Positions 29,828-41,505 of a stretch of 64,000 bases of DNA are shown here, piece after piece. Source of the DNA: Pseudomonas panipatensis (GTDB taxonomy: Bacteria > Pseudomonadota > Gammaproteobacteria > Pseudomonadales > Pseudomonadaceae); NCBI RefSeq assembly GCF_900099785.1, contig NZ_FNDS01000003.1, positions 248,001 to 312,000 of the forward strand, given 5' to 3'. The notes beneath the pieces were generated by a model. That model had not been told where the DNA came from. It saw nothing but the letters and a program-made list of their open reading frames with translations, and searched no databases. How positions within the stretch are numbered: position 1 is the stretch's first letter; each line of letters begins with the position of its first letter. A program made the translations under genes and the position numbers.

Positions 29828-31286
29828 AGTGGGTCACCCGAGTCACGGCCTGGGGCGCTTCCAGTTCGAGGAAGCATTTGCGCAGCAGGTTCTGCGCGGT
29901 GAGCAGGCGGTATTCCTTGCTGGCGCGGAAGTCGCTGAGCGGGGTGAAGTCCTCGCCCAGGGCAACGGCGGCGCGTTCGAAGGTCGCGGCATCGAACGGC
30001 TGGCCGAGCAGCGCCGCCTCGCAGGCGCGGGCGCGCTTGGGGATCGCCGCCATGCCGCCGAAGCCGCTGCGCACGGCGCTGATGCGGCCGTCCTCGAGGC
30101 TGACGCTGAAGGCCGCGCAGACCGCCGAGATGTCGTCGTCCAGGCGCTTGGACACCTTGTAGGCGCGGAACGCCTGGTTGGCCTGCGGGCGCGGGACGAT
30201 GATCTTCTCGATGAACTCGCCCTCCTGGCGCGCGGTGACCTTGTAGTCGATGAAGTAGTCCTCGATCGGCAGTTCGCGGCTGGCGTTGCCCTTGCGCAGG
30301 ACGATGCGTGCGCCCAGGGCGATCAGCAGCGGCGGCGTGTCGCCGATCGGCGAGGCGTTGCCGATATTGCCGCCGAGGGTGCCTTGGTTGCGGATCTGCA
30401 GCGAGGCGAAGCGCTGCAGCAACTCGCCGAAGTCCGGGTAATCCTCGGCGAGGACCTGGTAGCAGTCGGTCAGCGCGGCGGCGGCGCCGAGTTCGATGCG
30501 CTCGGCGAAGACCTCGACGCGTTTCATTTCTTCGACATGGCCGACATGGATCATCACCGGCAGCTCGCGGTGGAACTGGGTGACTTCCAGGGCCAAGTCG
30601 GTGCCGCCGGCGAGCAGGCGGGCCTGCGGATTGGCGCTGTAGAGCTCGGCCAGGTCGGCGATGCTCAGCGGCAGCAGGCAGCGCTTGTCGCCGCTGTTCA
30701 GCTCGGCGGCCTCGCGCGGGGCGATGGCCTTGAGTTGAGCGATGGTCTGGGCTTCGGCGGCGTCGAACTGGTCCGGCGCCGCCTGGCAGCAGACCTGCTC
30801 GGCGGCGTCGAGGATCGGCCGGTAGCCGGTGCAGCGACAGAGGTTGCCGGCCAGCGCCTGGTGCGCCTCGGCCTTGCGTTCCTCGTGGCTGGCGCCGGCG
30901 GCGCGGTTCTTTTGCAGGGCGAACAGCGACATGACGAAGCCGGGGGTGCAGAAGCCGCACTGCGAGCCGTGGCAGTCGACCATGGCCTGCTGCACGCCGT
31001 GCAGTTGGCCGCGCTGCTTGAGATCCTCGACGCTGATCAACTGCTTGCCGTGCAGTGCGGCGACGAAGGTCAGGCAGGCGTTGAGGGTGCGGTAGCGGAT
31101 GCGCTCGGCGCCCTCGGCGCCGGTCAGTTCGCCCACCACCACGGTGCAGGCGCCGCAGTCACCGGAGGCGCAGCCCTCCTTGGTGCCGGTCTTGCCGAGG
31201 TGCTGGCGCAGGTAGTTGAGCACGGTGAGGTTGGGGTCGAGGCGGTCTTCGACGCGCAGCTCGCGGTTGAGCAGGAACCTGATCAA
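29820..31286 (-). CDS. xdhA: Xanthine dehydrogenase FeS/FAD subunit
   Basis: Small subunit with two 2Fe-2S clusters and FAD, passing electrons from the Mo centre to NAD+. 488 residues: plant-type ferredoxin domain (KEGCASGDCGACTVV near 37-51), helical 2Fe-2S domain (CHGSQCGFCTPGFVMS near 105 and GNLCRCTGYRPI near 140), FAD domain (LLAGGTDLALEV near 220, LGGNIGNASPIGD near 305) and the CO-dehydrogenase-flavoprotein C-terminus. Start ATG, first gene of the operon, with a good sigma-70 promoter overlapped by a palindrome. Confidence 0.96.
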   Translation of the reverse strand: MIRFLLNRELRVEDRLDPNLTVLNYLRQHLGKTGTKEGCASGDCGACTVVVGELTGAEGAERIRYRTLNACLTFVAALHGKQLISVEDLKQRGQLHGVQQAMVDCHGSQCGFCTPGFVMSLFALQKNRAAGASHEERKAEAHQALAGNLCRCTGYRPILDAAEQVCCQAAPDQFDAAEAQTIAQLKAIAPREAAELNSGDKRCLLPLSIADLAELYSANPQARLLAGGTDLALEVTQFHRELPVMIHVGHVEEMKRVEVFAERIELGAAAALTDCYQVLAEDYPDFGELLQRFASLQIRNQGTLGGNIGNASPIGDTPPLLIALGARIVLRKGNASRELPIEDYFIDYKVTARQEGEFIEKIIVPRPQANQAFRAYKVSKRLDDDISAVCAAFSVSLEDGRISAVRSGFGGMAAIPKRARACEAALLGQPFDAATFERAAVALGEDFTPLSDFRASKEYRLLTAQNLLRKCFLELEAPQAVTRVTHYA

Positions 31287-31333
31287 GGCATGCCTCCAGG
31301 CGGTTTCTTGTTTTGGGCGGGGCGCTGGAGGCG

Positions 31334-31362
31334 AATCTAGGAAAAGCTGACTTTCAAGTCAA
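31334..31362 (-). promoter_or_regulatory. xdhA promoter with overlapping palindrome
   Basis: Minus strand: -35 TTGACT (31357-31362), 17-nt spacer, -10 TAGATT (31334-31339), about 50 nt upstream of xdhA. The perfect palindrome TGACTTTCAAGTCA (31348-31361) overlaps the -35 and spacer, a typical repressor position. The protein that binds it is unknown. Confidence 0.65.
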
Positions 31363-31537
31363 TAAAAATTCTGATCCTGCGGTCAGCTATTTCCCGGAGA
31401 GACCCCTCCGCAGGCGTAACCGTCTGCAGGGGCCGTCCGGCGAAGGCGATGGGGCTGCTGGGCATTGCGCAGGCGAGGGCAGAAAAAAAGACGGCAGCCG
31501 GGGGTAATTCGGCTGCCGTAAAGGCGTGGCATCGAAC

Positions 31538-32671
31538 TCAGGCGTGCTGGTCGTCGCTCAATTGGTATTCCTCGCCGGCGTAGTAGGCGCGCACCCGCGG
31601 GTTCATCACCGCGCGCCAGAGCGGCGGAAACAGGGCGAGGACGATCATCCCGGCGTAGCCATTGGGCAGTTGCGGGCTGTCGTCGTAATGGCGCAGCACC
31701 TGGTAGCGGCGCTTGGCGCTGGCGTGGTGATCGGAATGCCGTTGCAGGTGGAAGAGGAACAGGTTGGTCAGCAGGAAGTTGCTGTTCCACGAGTGTTCAT
31801 GGGTGGTGCGCTCATAGCGCCCATCGGCCAGTTTGCGACGGTGCAGGCCGTAGTGCTCGACGTAGTTGACGATCTCCAGCAGGGTGCAGGCCATGGCCGC
31901 CTGGCCCAGGAAGTAGAGCGCGCCCAGCCAGCCGAAGGCCAGGCCGAAAGCGAGCAGGAAGAGTGCGCTGAGGGCGTACCAGCCGATCAGCTCGTTGCGC
32001 CAGTGCAGCGCCGGCAGGCCCTTGCGCCTGAGGCGCTGGGCCTCCAGGCGCCAGGCATTGCGGAAGTTGTGCGCATAGGCGTGGGGCAGGAAGGCATACA
32101 GGCTCTGGTCGTAGCGCGAGGAGGAGGCGTCCTCCGGGGTCGAGACGTTGACGTGGTGGCCGCGCACGTGCTCGACCTTGAAACCGGCGTAGCACACCGC
32201 CGCCAGCAGCAGGCCGCCGGCGCATTGCTCCAGGGCCGGGTCCTTGTGGATCAGCTCGTGGGCGACGGTGATGCCGATGGCGCCCATCACCGTGCCGACC
32301 GAGAGAATCCAGCCCAGCCGGCCGCTCCAGTCCCAGGTTTCGGTATGGCTGAACACCCAGCCGCCATAGACCAGCATGCCGAGCAGCAGCGGCACCGTCA
32401 GCAGGCTCAGCAGGCGGTAGTAAGCCTGACCCTCCAGCAGCGGCACCTCGCTGGCCTCGTCGGGGTTGGCCGGGTCGCGGCCGACGATGGCGTCGAGCAG
32501 CGGGATGACCAGGAACACCACGCCGATGACGAACCAGGTCCAGGCATTGGGCCGGTCGCTGCCCTGGGACCAGTGGTAGCTCAGGGGAATGCCGAGCACC
32601 GGCACCAGCCAGATCCAGTAGCCGACCTTTTTCAGGCGCAGCATCCAGGCGGGGGAGAGCGAGGCGAACAT
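31538..32671 (-). CDS. alkB: Alkane 1-monooxygenase (AlkB family)
   Basis: Membrane diiron hydroxylase that oxidises terminal methyl groups of medium to long n-alkanes, needing rubredoxin and rubredoxin reductase (not in this window). 377 residues, the size of P. aeruginosa AlkB2, which lies next to the same GntR and xdh genes. All histidine boxes are present: HELIHK from His138, EHVRGHH at 167-173, NYVEHYGLH and LQRHSDHHA near 310. Six hydrophobic segments. I start at ATG 32671 with CAGGAG 7 nt upstream; the open frame begins 31 codons earlier inside the divergent promoter region. Confidence 0.95.
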   Translation of the reverse strand: MFASLSPAWMLRLKKVGYWIWLVPVLGIPLSYHWSQGSDRPNAWTWFVIGVVFLVIPLLDAIVGRDPANPDEASEVPLLEGQAYYRLLSLLTVPLLLGMLVYGGWVFSHTETWDWSGRLGWILSVGTVMGAIGITVAHELIHKDPALEQCAGGLLLAAVCYAGFKVEHVRGHHVNVSTPEDASSSRYDQSLYAFLPHAYAHNFRNAWRLEAQRLRRKGLPALHWRNELIGWYALSALFLLAFGLAFGWLGALYFLGQAAMACTLLEIVNYVEHYGLHRRKLADGRYERTTHEHSWNSNFLLTNLFLFHLQRHSDHHASAKRRYQVLRHYDDSPQLPNGYAGMIVLALFPPLWRAVMNPRVRAYYAGEEYQLSDDQHA

Positions 32672-32700
32672 AGGGCGACTCCTGGCGATGACTTCGTAGG

Positions 32701-32713
32701 ATTGTCCGACAAT
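32701..32713. promoter_or_regulatory. Candidate GntR (FadR-type) operator
   Basis: ATTGTCCGACAAT is a perfect 13-bp palindrome in the divergent alkB-gntR region. Its centre TTGTCCGACAA fits the FadR-subfamily operator pattern TNGTNNNACNA. Position suggests control of alkB and autoregulation of the adjacent regulator. Confidence 0.6.
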
Positions 32714-32851
32714 CTTGCGCCAGTTTCGTCCTCGTCGCGCACCAACCTTCGTTCTGTCAGCCACTCCGAGCGGGGCCTTGCGGGGTAACGCCCTGTGTTA
32801 CACTTCGCGGCCGCACGCCCCTCCGAACAGCCCGCAGCGATAAGGACAACC

Positions 32852-33511
32852 ATGACGTTCAAGGCCCCGGACAGCCTGGCTGAACAGATTGCCCACCACC
32901 TCGCCGAACGCATCATCCGGGGCGAGCTCAAGGAACGCGAGCGCATCCAGGAACAGAAGGTCACCCAGGCGCTGAACGTCAGCCGCGGCTCGGTCCGCGA
33001 GGCGCTGCTGATCCTCCAGCGGCGCCATCTGGTGGTCATCCTGCCGCGTCGCGGGGCGCAGGTTTCCGAACTGTCCGCCAGCCATGTGGAAAGCCTCTAC
33101 GCGCTGGTCATGGAGCTGTACATCATGCTCGCCGTGGCCGTCGCCCGGCATTGGCGCGACGCAAGCGACCTGCAAGCGTTCCAGGCGATCCAGCAGCGCC
33201 TGCTGGAAGACTCGCGGCGGGGCGATATCAACGCCTTCGTCGAGTCCAGCTTCGACATCATGCGCGCCGGGTTTCCCTTCGCCGCCAACCCCTATCTGCA
33301 GGAAACCGTGGAAAACCTGCTGCCGGCCATCAGCCGCACCTACCACCTGGCGCTGGAGCGGCGCAAAGGCGAGATGGGCCAGTTCATCGACAGCTTCGCC
33401 CGTCTGTTGCAGGCCGTGATCGACCGCGACGAAGCACGCATTCGCACGGTATTGCTCGACTACGGCCGCCACAACAGCCAGCTGGTGCTGGCTGCCCTGG
33501 CCGAACGCTGA
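32852..33511 (+). CDS. GntR family regulator, FadR/FCD subfamily
   Basis: 219 residues: winged helix-turn-helix at ~10-75 (LAEQIAHHLAERIIRGELKE, ALNVSRGSVREALLILQRRH) and an all-helical effector domain to the C-terminus (ELYIMLAVAVARHWR; LERRKGEMGQFIDSF; RIRTVLLDYGRHN) typical of FCD regulators that bind carboxylate-type ligands. Start ATG 32852 with TAAGGA 5 nt upstream. Divergent from alkB with an operator-like palindrome between them, so it may regulate alkB, the downstream xdh genes, or both. The gene ends 13 nt before smc. Confidence 0.9.
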   Translation: MTFKAPDSLAEQIAHHLAERIIRGELKERERIQEQKVTQALNVSRGSVREALLILQRRHLVVILPRRGAQVSELSASHVESLYALVMELYIMLAVAVARHWRDASDLQAFQAIQQRLLEDSRRGDINAFVESSFDIMRAGFPFAANPYLQETVENLLPAISRTYHLALERRKGEMGQFIDSFARLLQAVIDRDEARIRTVLLDYGRHNSQLVLAALAER

Positions 33512-33524
33512 GAGGCGCGGGCAT

Positions 33525-36500
33525 ATGCGGCTCAAATGCATCAAGCTGGCCGGGTTCAAGTCCTTCGTCGACCCGACCACGGTGAACTTCCCGAGCAACA
33601 TGGCGGCCGTGGTCGGTCCCAACGGTTGCGGCAAGTCCAATATCATCGACGCCGTTCGCTGGGTGATGGGCGAGAGTTCGGCGAAGAACCTCCGCGGCGA
33701 GTCGATGACCGACGTCATCTTCAACGGCTCCAACACGCGCAAGCCGGTGACCCAGGCGTCGATCGAGCTGATCTTCGACAACAGCGACAACAGCCTGGTC
33801 GGCGAGTACGCCAGTTACGCCGAGATTTCCATCCGCCGCCGCGTTACCCGCGACGGCCAGAACACCTACTTCCTCAACGGCACCAAGTGCCGCCGCCGCG
33901 ACATCACCGACATCTTCCTCGGCACCGGCCTGGGTCCGCGCAGCTATTCGATCATCGAGCAGGGCATGATCTCCAAGCTGATCGAGGCCAAGCCGGAAGA
34001 CCTGCGCAATTTCATCGAGGAAGCCGCCGGCATCTCCAAGTACAAGGAGCGCCGTCGCGAAACCGAGAACCGCATCCGTCGCACCCAGGAAAACCTGGCG
34101 CGCCTGTCCGACCTGCGCGAAGAACTCGAACGCCAGCTCGAACGCCTGCACCGCCAGGCCCAGTCGGCGGAGAAATACCAGGAATTCAAGGCCGAGGAGC
34201 GTCAGCTCAAGGCCCAGCTCGGTGCCCTGCGCTGGCGCGAACTCAACGAGCAGGTCGGGCAGAAGGAGCGGGTGATCGGCGACCAGGAGGTGGCCTTCGA
34301 GGCGCTGGTAGCCGAACAGCGCAGTGCCGACGCCAGCATCGAGCGCCTGCGCGACAGCCACCACGAGCTGTCTGAGCGCTTCAACCAGGTACAGGGGCGC
34401 TTTTATTCGGTGGGCGGCGACATCGCCCGCGTCGAGCAGAGCATCCAGCACGGCCAGCAGCGCCTGCGCCAGTTGCAGGACGACCTGCGCGAGGCCGAGC
34501 GCGCGCGCCTGGAAACCGAATCGCACCTGGGCCACGACCGCACCCTCATGGCCACCCTCGGCGAAGAACTGGCCCTGCTCGCGCCGGAGCAGGAAGTCAG
34601 CGCCGCCGCGGCCGAAGAGGCCAGCGCCGCGCTGGAAACCTCCGAAGCCAGCATGCACGAATGGCAGCAGGGCTGGGACGCCTTCAACCAGCAGAGCGCC
34701 GAGCCGCGCCGCGAAGCCGAGGTGCAGCAGTCGCGCATCCAGCACCTGGAGCAGAGCCTGGAACGCCAGGCCGAACGTGAACGTCGCCTGAGCGAGGAAC
34801 GCCAGCAACTGGCGGCCGACCCGGAAGGCGCGGCGATCCTCGAACTGAGCGAGCAATTGGCCGCCACCGAGCTGCAACTGGACGAGCTGCAGGCCGAGGA
34901 GCAGGAACTCATCGAGCGCCTGGAACAGGTGCGCCAGGCCCTGCAGGACAGCAGCGCGGCGCAGCACCAGGCGCAGGGCGAATTGCAACGCCTGAACGGC
35001 CGCATCGCTTCCCTGGAAGCCCTGCAGCAAGCCGCGCTCGACCCCGGCGCCGGCACCGCCGACTGGTTGCGCGCGCAAGGCCTGGAACAGCGCCCGCGCC
35101 TGGCCGAGAACCTGCGCGTGGAGGCGGGCTGGGAACTGGCGGTGGAAACCGTGCTCGGCGCCGACCTGCACGCGGTGTTGCTGGACGATTTCAACGACCT
35201 GCCGTTCGCCAGCCTGGAAAAGGGCGAACTGCGCCTGCTGGATGTGCCCCGCGGCGGCGCCAGTCGGGCCGGCAGCCTGCTGGACAAGGTCGACAGCGCC
35301 CTCGACCTGTCCGCCTGGCTGGCCCGGGTGCGGCCGGTCGACAGCCTGGAACAGGCCTTGGCCCAGCGCAGCGGACTGGGCGACGGCGAAAGCCTGGTCA
35401 GCCGTGACGGCTACTGGGTCGGCCGGCACTTCCTCCGCGTCCGCCGTGGCGAGTCCGCCGAGAGTGGCGTACTGGCCCGTGGCCAGGAATTGGAGCGTCT
35501 CTACGCCGAGCGTGAGCGACTGGAAGCGCGCCTGGCCGGGCTCGACGAGCAACTGCAAGACCAGCGCCAGGCCCAGCGCCAGGCCGAGGACGGGCGTGAG
35601 CAGTTGCGCCGGCGCATCCAGGAAGAAGGCCGCCGTCAGGGCGAGCTGAAGGCCGGATTGTCGGCGCAGCAGGCCAAGGTCGAGCAATTGACCCTGCGCC
35701 GCCGCCGACTCGACGAAGAGTTGGCGGAGCTGGCCGAGCAGCGCGCCATCGAGCAGGAGCAACTGGGCGAAGCGCGCCTCAGCCTGCAGGATGCCCTTGA
35801 CGCCATGGCCCAGGACACCGAGCGCCGCGAGAGCCTGCTGGCCGAACGCGATGCGTTGCGCGAGCGTCTCGACCGCATCCGCCAGGAGGCGCGCCAGCAC
35901 AAGGACCAGGCCCACCAGTTGGCGGTGCGCGTGGGTTCGCTCAAGGCCCAGCATGAATCCACCTGCCAGGCGCTGGAGCGCCTGGACTCCCAGGCATTGC
36001 GCCTGAACGAGCGCTGCGAGCAGCTCAACCTCAACCTGGAGGAGGGCGCCGCGCCGCTGGAAGAGTTGCGTATGCGCCTGGAAGAGCTGCTCGAGCGGCG
36101 CATGGGCGTGGAAGAAGAACTGAAGATCGCGCGCCTGACGCTGGAGGACGCCGACCGCCAGTTGCGCGACGCCGAGAAGCGCCGCACCCAGGCCGAGCAG
36201 CAATCGCAACTGCTGCGCGGGCAACTGGAGCAGCAGCGCATGGAATGGCAGGCCTTGAGCGTGCGTCGCAAGGCCCTGCAAGAACAGCTCGGCGAAGACG
36301 GCTACGACCTGCACACAGTGCTCGGCACCTTGCCCCACGACGCCGCCGAAGCCATCTGGGAAGAGCGCCTGGAAGGCCTCGCCGGGCGCATCCAGCGCCT
36401 CGGCCCGATCAACCTGGCGGCGATCGACGAATACCAGCAGCAGTCCGAACGCAAGCGTTACCTGGACGACCAGAACGCCGACCTCGTCGAAGCCCTGGAC

Positions 36501-37013
36501 ACCCTGGAAAACGTCATCCGCAAGATCGACAAGGAAACCCGCAACCGCTTCAAGGAAACCTTCGACCAGATCAATGCTGGCCTTCAGGCCCTGTTCCCCA
36601 AGGTCTTCGGCGGCGGTCACGCCTACCTGGAACTTACCGGCGAAGATCTACTCGATACAGGGGTGGCGATCATGGCCCGGCCGCCGGGCAAGAAGAACAG
36701 CACCATCCATCTGCTGTCCGGCGGCGAGAAGGCGCTGACGGCTCTGGCGCTGGTCTTCGCGATCTTCCAGCTCAACCCGGCACCGTTCTGCATGCTCGAC
36801 GAAGTCGATGCGCCGCTGGACGATGCCAACGTCGGGCGTTATGCCCGGCTGGTCAAGGAGATGTCGGAGAAAGTGCAGTTCATCTATATCACCCACAACA
36901 AGATCGCCATGGAAATGGCCGATCAATTGATGGGCGTGACCATGCACGAGCCCGGTTGTTCGCGTCTGGTGGCAGTGGATGTGGAGGAAGCCGTGGCCCT
37001 GGCGGAGGCATGA
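33525..37013 (+). CDS. smc: Chromosome segregation ATPase SMC
   Basis: Condensin ATPase that compacts and resolves the nucleoid, working with ScpA/ScpB. 1162 residues: Walker A GPNGCGKSNIIDAVRW near 32-47, long coiled coil about 165-500, hinge about 510-650, second coiled coil to about 1000, then the ABC signature LSGGEKALTALALVF and Walker B CMLDEVDAPLDDAN near 1065-1105. The coiled-coil parts are rich in Gln, Glu, Arg and Leu. Start ATG; starts 13 nt after the gntR stop, so may be partly co-transcribed. Confidence 0.97.
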   Translation: MRLKCIKLAGFKSFVDPTTVNFPSNMAAVVGPNGCGKSNIIDAVRWVMGESSAKNLRGESMTDVIFNGSNTRKPVTQASIELIFDNSDNSLVGEYASYAEISIRRRVTRDGQNTYFLNGTKCRRRDITDIFLGTGLGPRSYSIIEQGMISKLIEAKPEDLRNFIEEAAGISKYKERRRETENRIRRTQENLARLSDLREELERQLERLHRQAQSAEKYQEFKAEERQLKAQLGALRWRELNEQVGQKERVIGDQEVAFEALVAEQRSADASIERLRDSHHELSERFNQVQGRFYSVGGDIARVEQSIQHGQQRLRQLQDDLREAERARLETESHLGHDRTLMATLGEELALLAPEQEVSAAAAEEASAALETSEASMHEWQQGWDAFNQQSAEPRREAEVQQSRIQHLEQSLERQAERERRLSEERQQLAADPEGAAILELSEQLAATELQLDELQAEEQELIERLEQVRQALQDSSAAQHQAQGELQRLNGRIASLEALQQAALDPGAGTADWLRAQGLEQRPRLAENLRVEAGWELAVETVLGADLHAVLLDDFNDLPFASLEKGELRLLDVPRGGASRAGSLLDKVDSALDLSAWLARVRPVDSLEQALAQRSGLGDGESLVSRDGYWVGRHFLRVRRGESAESGVLARGQELERLYAERERLEARLAGLDEQLQDQRQAQRQAEDGREQLRRRIQEEGRRQGELKAGLSAQQAKVEQLTLRRRRLDEELAELAEQRAIEQEQLGEARLSLQDALDAMAQDTERRESLLAERDALRERLDRIRQEARQHKDQAHQLAVRVGSLKAQHESTCQALERLDSQALRLNERCEQLNLNLEEGAAPLEELRMRLEELLERRMGVEEELKIARLTLEDADRQLRDAEKRRTQAEQQSQLLRGQLEQQRMEWQALSVRRKALQEQLGEDGYDLHTVLGTLPHDAAEAIWEERLEGLAGRIQRLGPINLAAIDEYQQQSERKRYLDDQNADLVEALDTLENVIRKIDKETRNRFKETFDQINAGLQALFPKVFGGGHAYLELTGEDLLDTGVAIMARPPGKKNSTIHLLSGGEKALTALALVFAIFQLNPAPFCMLDEVDAPLDDANVGRYARLVKEMSEKVQFIYITHNKIAMEMADQLMGVTMHEPGCSRLVAVDVEEAVALAEA

Positions 37014-37327
37014 AGCCAACGCCTTCTGGACAAATTTCATACAGTGATTACGGGCACTTTGCTGTCACTGCCATGTTGCCCCGCCGAATACGTAAGCTGT
37101 TGATTCGATTGGGTTCATCGGCGTTTCCCCAGGGCGCCCGCAATAGCCTGCGGAAAGTTGCGAATAGTTGCGCGGATGGTCCGTGCAGGCAGTGTAAAAG
37201 TTATGTCGGGCATGCTAGCTTAATGCCCACTTTTGTTACGCGTGGACATACAAACTACAGCGCCACGTTTTCAGGGATAGGACATCCTTTTTTTCATCAT
37301 CATTTTTATCAGGGGCAATGGGATTAG
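37014..37327. other. Intergenic gap smc-zipA
   Basis: 314 bp, less GC-rich than its neighbours, ending in a pyrimidine-rich stretch (CCTTTTTTTCATCATCATTTTT, split around 37285-37310). A weak promoter candidate is TTGTTA (37233-37238), 17 nt, TACAGC (37256-37261). No gene seen. Confidence 0.45.
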
Positions 37328-38215
37328 ATGGATATCGGTCTACGCGAATGGCTGATCGTCATTGGGCTTATCGTGATCGCCGGCATTCTGTTCGACGGTT
37401 GGCGTCGCATGCGGGGCGGCAAGGGCAAATTGCGCTTCAAGCTGGACCGGCATTTCGCCAACCAGATCGACGATGAGGGCGACTCACCGGAAGTGCTGGG
37501 GCCATCCCGCGTGGTCGAGCACAACGAACCGTCGCTGGACGAGCACGACCTGCCTTCCATCAGTGCCAAGGAGTCGCGCGGCAAGCGGCGCGGCGAACCG
37601 CGCCAGGGCGACCTGAACCTCGACGACCCGGCGCCTAACCTGCTCGGTCCGCTGGACGAGGAAGACTTCCCCGAAACCCTGGAAGAAGCGCCGAAGGAAA
37701 AGCCCAAGGCCAAGGATCGCAAGAAGGACAAGGAGCGCGAGAAGGAGCGCCAGGCAGCCCCCGCCGCCAGCGCCCCGGCGCCGGTCGAGGAAGTGCTGAT
37801 CATCAACGTGATCAGTCGCGACGAAGGCGGCTTCAAGGGCCCGGCCCTGCTGCAGAACATCCTCGAAAGCGGCCTGCGCTACGGCGAGATGGACATCTTC
37901 CATCGTCACGAGAGCATGGCCGGCAATGGTGAAGTGCTGTTCTCCATGGCCAACGCGGTCAAGCCGGGCACCTTCGATCTGGACAACATCGACCAGTTCA
38001 GCACCCGCGCAGTGAGCTTCTTCCTCGGTCTGCCGGGGCCGCGTCATCCGAAGCAGGCCTTCGACGTGATGGTCGCCGCCGCGCGCAAGCTGGCCCAGGA
38101 GCTCAACGGCGAGCTGAAGGACGAGCAGCGCAGCGTGATGACTGCGCAGACCATCGAGCACTACCGCCAGCGCATCAGCGAGTTCGAACGTCGCGCCCTG
38201 ACGCAGAAGCGCTAA
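37328..38215 (+). CDS. zipA: Cell division protein ZipA
   Basis: Inner-membrane anchor of the FtsZ ring. 295 residues: one N-terminal transmembrane segment ([17 protein letters not shown] at ~10-26) followed by basic residues, a long acidic/Pro/Lys linker (about 40-150, including [20 protein letters not shown]), and the C-terminal FtsZ-binding domain from about 157 ([53 protein letters not shown]). Weak RBS GGGATT just before the ATG. Upstream of ligA as in other gammaproteobacteria. Confidence 0.95.
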   Translation: MDIGLREWLIVIGLIVIAGILFDGWRRMRGGKGKLRFKLDRHFANQIDDEGDSPEVLGPSRVVEHNEPSLDEHDLPSISAKESRGKRRGEPRQGDLNLDDPAPNLLGPLDEEDFPETLEEAPKEKPKAKDRKKDKEREKERQAAPAASAPAPVEEVLIINVISRDEGGFKGPALLQNILESGLRYGEMDIFHRHESMAGNGEVLFSMANAVKPGTFDLDNIDQFSTRAVSFFLGLPGPRHPKQAFDVMVAAARKLAQELNGELKDEQRSVMTAQTIEHYRQRISEFERRALTQKR

Positions 38216-38235
38216 TCTCAGAGCCAAGCGGATAG

Positions 38236-40710
<2,475 letters not shown>

Positions 40711-40759
40711 TCCGCCGTTTTCGGTATTTTTCGCACCTCAACCATTCAGGAGACACAAC

Positions 40760-41038
40760 ATGGCTTTGACCAAGGATCAGCTGGTCCGCGATATCGCCGA
40801 TTCCCTCGACCTCACCCAGGCCGCCGTGCGCGGGGTATTCGAGCAACTGGCACAGATCGTTCAGGACAGCCTGGAGAACGGCGAGGAACTGACGCTGCCG
40901 GGCATCGGCAAACTCAAGGTCGCCGAGCGCGCCGCGCGCAGCGGACGCAACCCGCAGACCGGCAAGACCATCCAGATCGCCGCGAAGAAGGTGGTGCGTT
41001 TCGTACCGGCCAAGGCCCTGGCCGACAGCCTGAACTGA
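40760..41038 (+). CDS. HU family DNA-binding protein
   Basis: 92 residues of the HU/IHF fold: MALTKDQLVRDIADSLDL, the arm-approaching LPGIGKLKVAERAARSGRNP, then TGKTIQIAAKKVVRFVPAKA. The GRNPQTGK beta-arm is retained. Not HupA/HupB (too diverged); pseudomonads carry several such paralogues. Good AGGAGA RBS 7 nt upstream. Short spacing to ligA suggests partial co-transcription. A GC hairpin follows. Confidence 0.93.
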   Translation: MALTKDQLVRDIADSLDLTQAAVRGVFEQLAQIVQDSLENGEELTLPGIGKLKVAERAARSGRNPQTGKTIQIAAKKVVRFVPAKALADSLN

Positions 41039-41045
41039 GCGAGGC

Positions 41046-41068
41046 CGCGCGGCCCGAAAAGCCGCGCG
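41046..41068 (+). terminator. GC hairpin after the HU gene
   Basis: 8-bp stem CGCGCGGC/GCCGCGCG, loop CCGAAAA, 7 nt after the stop; no T tract. Possibly a weak terminator, with the next gene starting 19 nt further on. Confidence 0.45.
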
Positions 41069-41087
41069 CCGATGCCCGGAGACGAAC

Positions 41088-41468
41088 ATGGATAAAGCGA
41101 GAAAGCAGCGCGTGTCGGGGCTGATCGCCCTGGTGCTGTTGTTCGCCCTGTATGTGGCCTGGACCCAGCGTCCGCAGATCCTCCTGCATTACGACGCCCA
41201 GGGCAGCGGCCCGGTGAGTTACAGCTTCAAGGAAAACGGTGTGGAAACCCTGGCCGGCGACATCAAGCCCGGCGAGGTACGCAGCTTTCCGTTGAGCCTG
41301 TGGCGCAGCGCTGGCTACCTGGTGTCCTTCACCTTCCACCGGGGCGCCGAGAAGTACGCCAGCTTCAGTAGCCGGCCCGGCTATGACAAGCAGGACCTGT
41401 TCCTCGGTCCGGGGCTGGAAGTGTCCACCCAGCCGATCGCCAGTGGCAGCTTCCGCCAACAGCAATAG
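41088..41468 (+). CDS. Small membrane-anchored protein, unknown function
   Basis: 126 residues: an N-terminal basic patch (MDKARKQR) and one hydrophobic segment (VSGLIALVLLFALYVAW at ~9-25), then a soluble domain of beta character (LHYDAQGSGPVSYSFKENG, GDIKPGEVRSFPLSLWRSAG, VSFTFHRGAEKYASF). No lipobox. I do not recognise the family. The gene follows the HU gene on the same strand and is convergent to the next one. Confidence 0.8.
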   Translation: MDKARKQRVSGLIALVLLFALYVAWTQRPQILLHYDAQGSGPVSYSFKENGVETLAGDIKPGEVRSFPLSLWRSAGYLVSFTFHRGAEKYASFSSRPGYDKQDLFLGPGLEVSTQPIASGSFRQQQ

Positions 41469-41505
41469 CGCCACGCCCCTGGTCCGCCGGGCCGGGGCGT
41501 CGCCG

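Noticed and set aside
33384-36620. 1078-residue minus-strand open frame over smc
   Set aside because: Leu/Gln/Ala-rich antisense of the coiled coil; the plus strand encodes Walker and ABC signatures of SMC.
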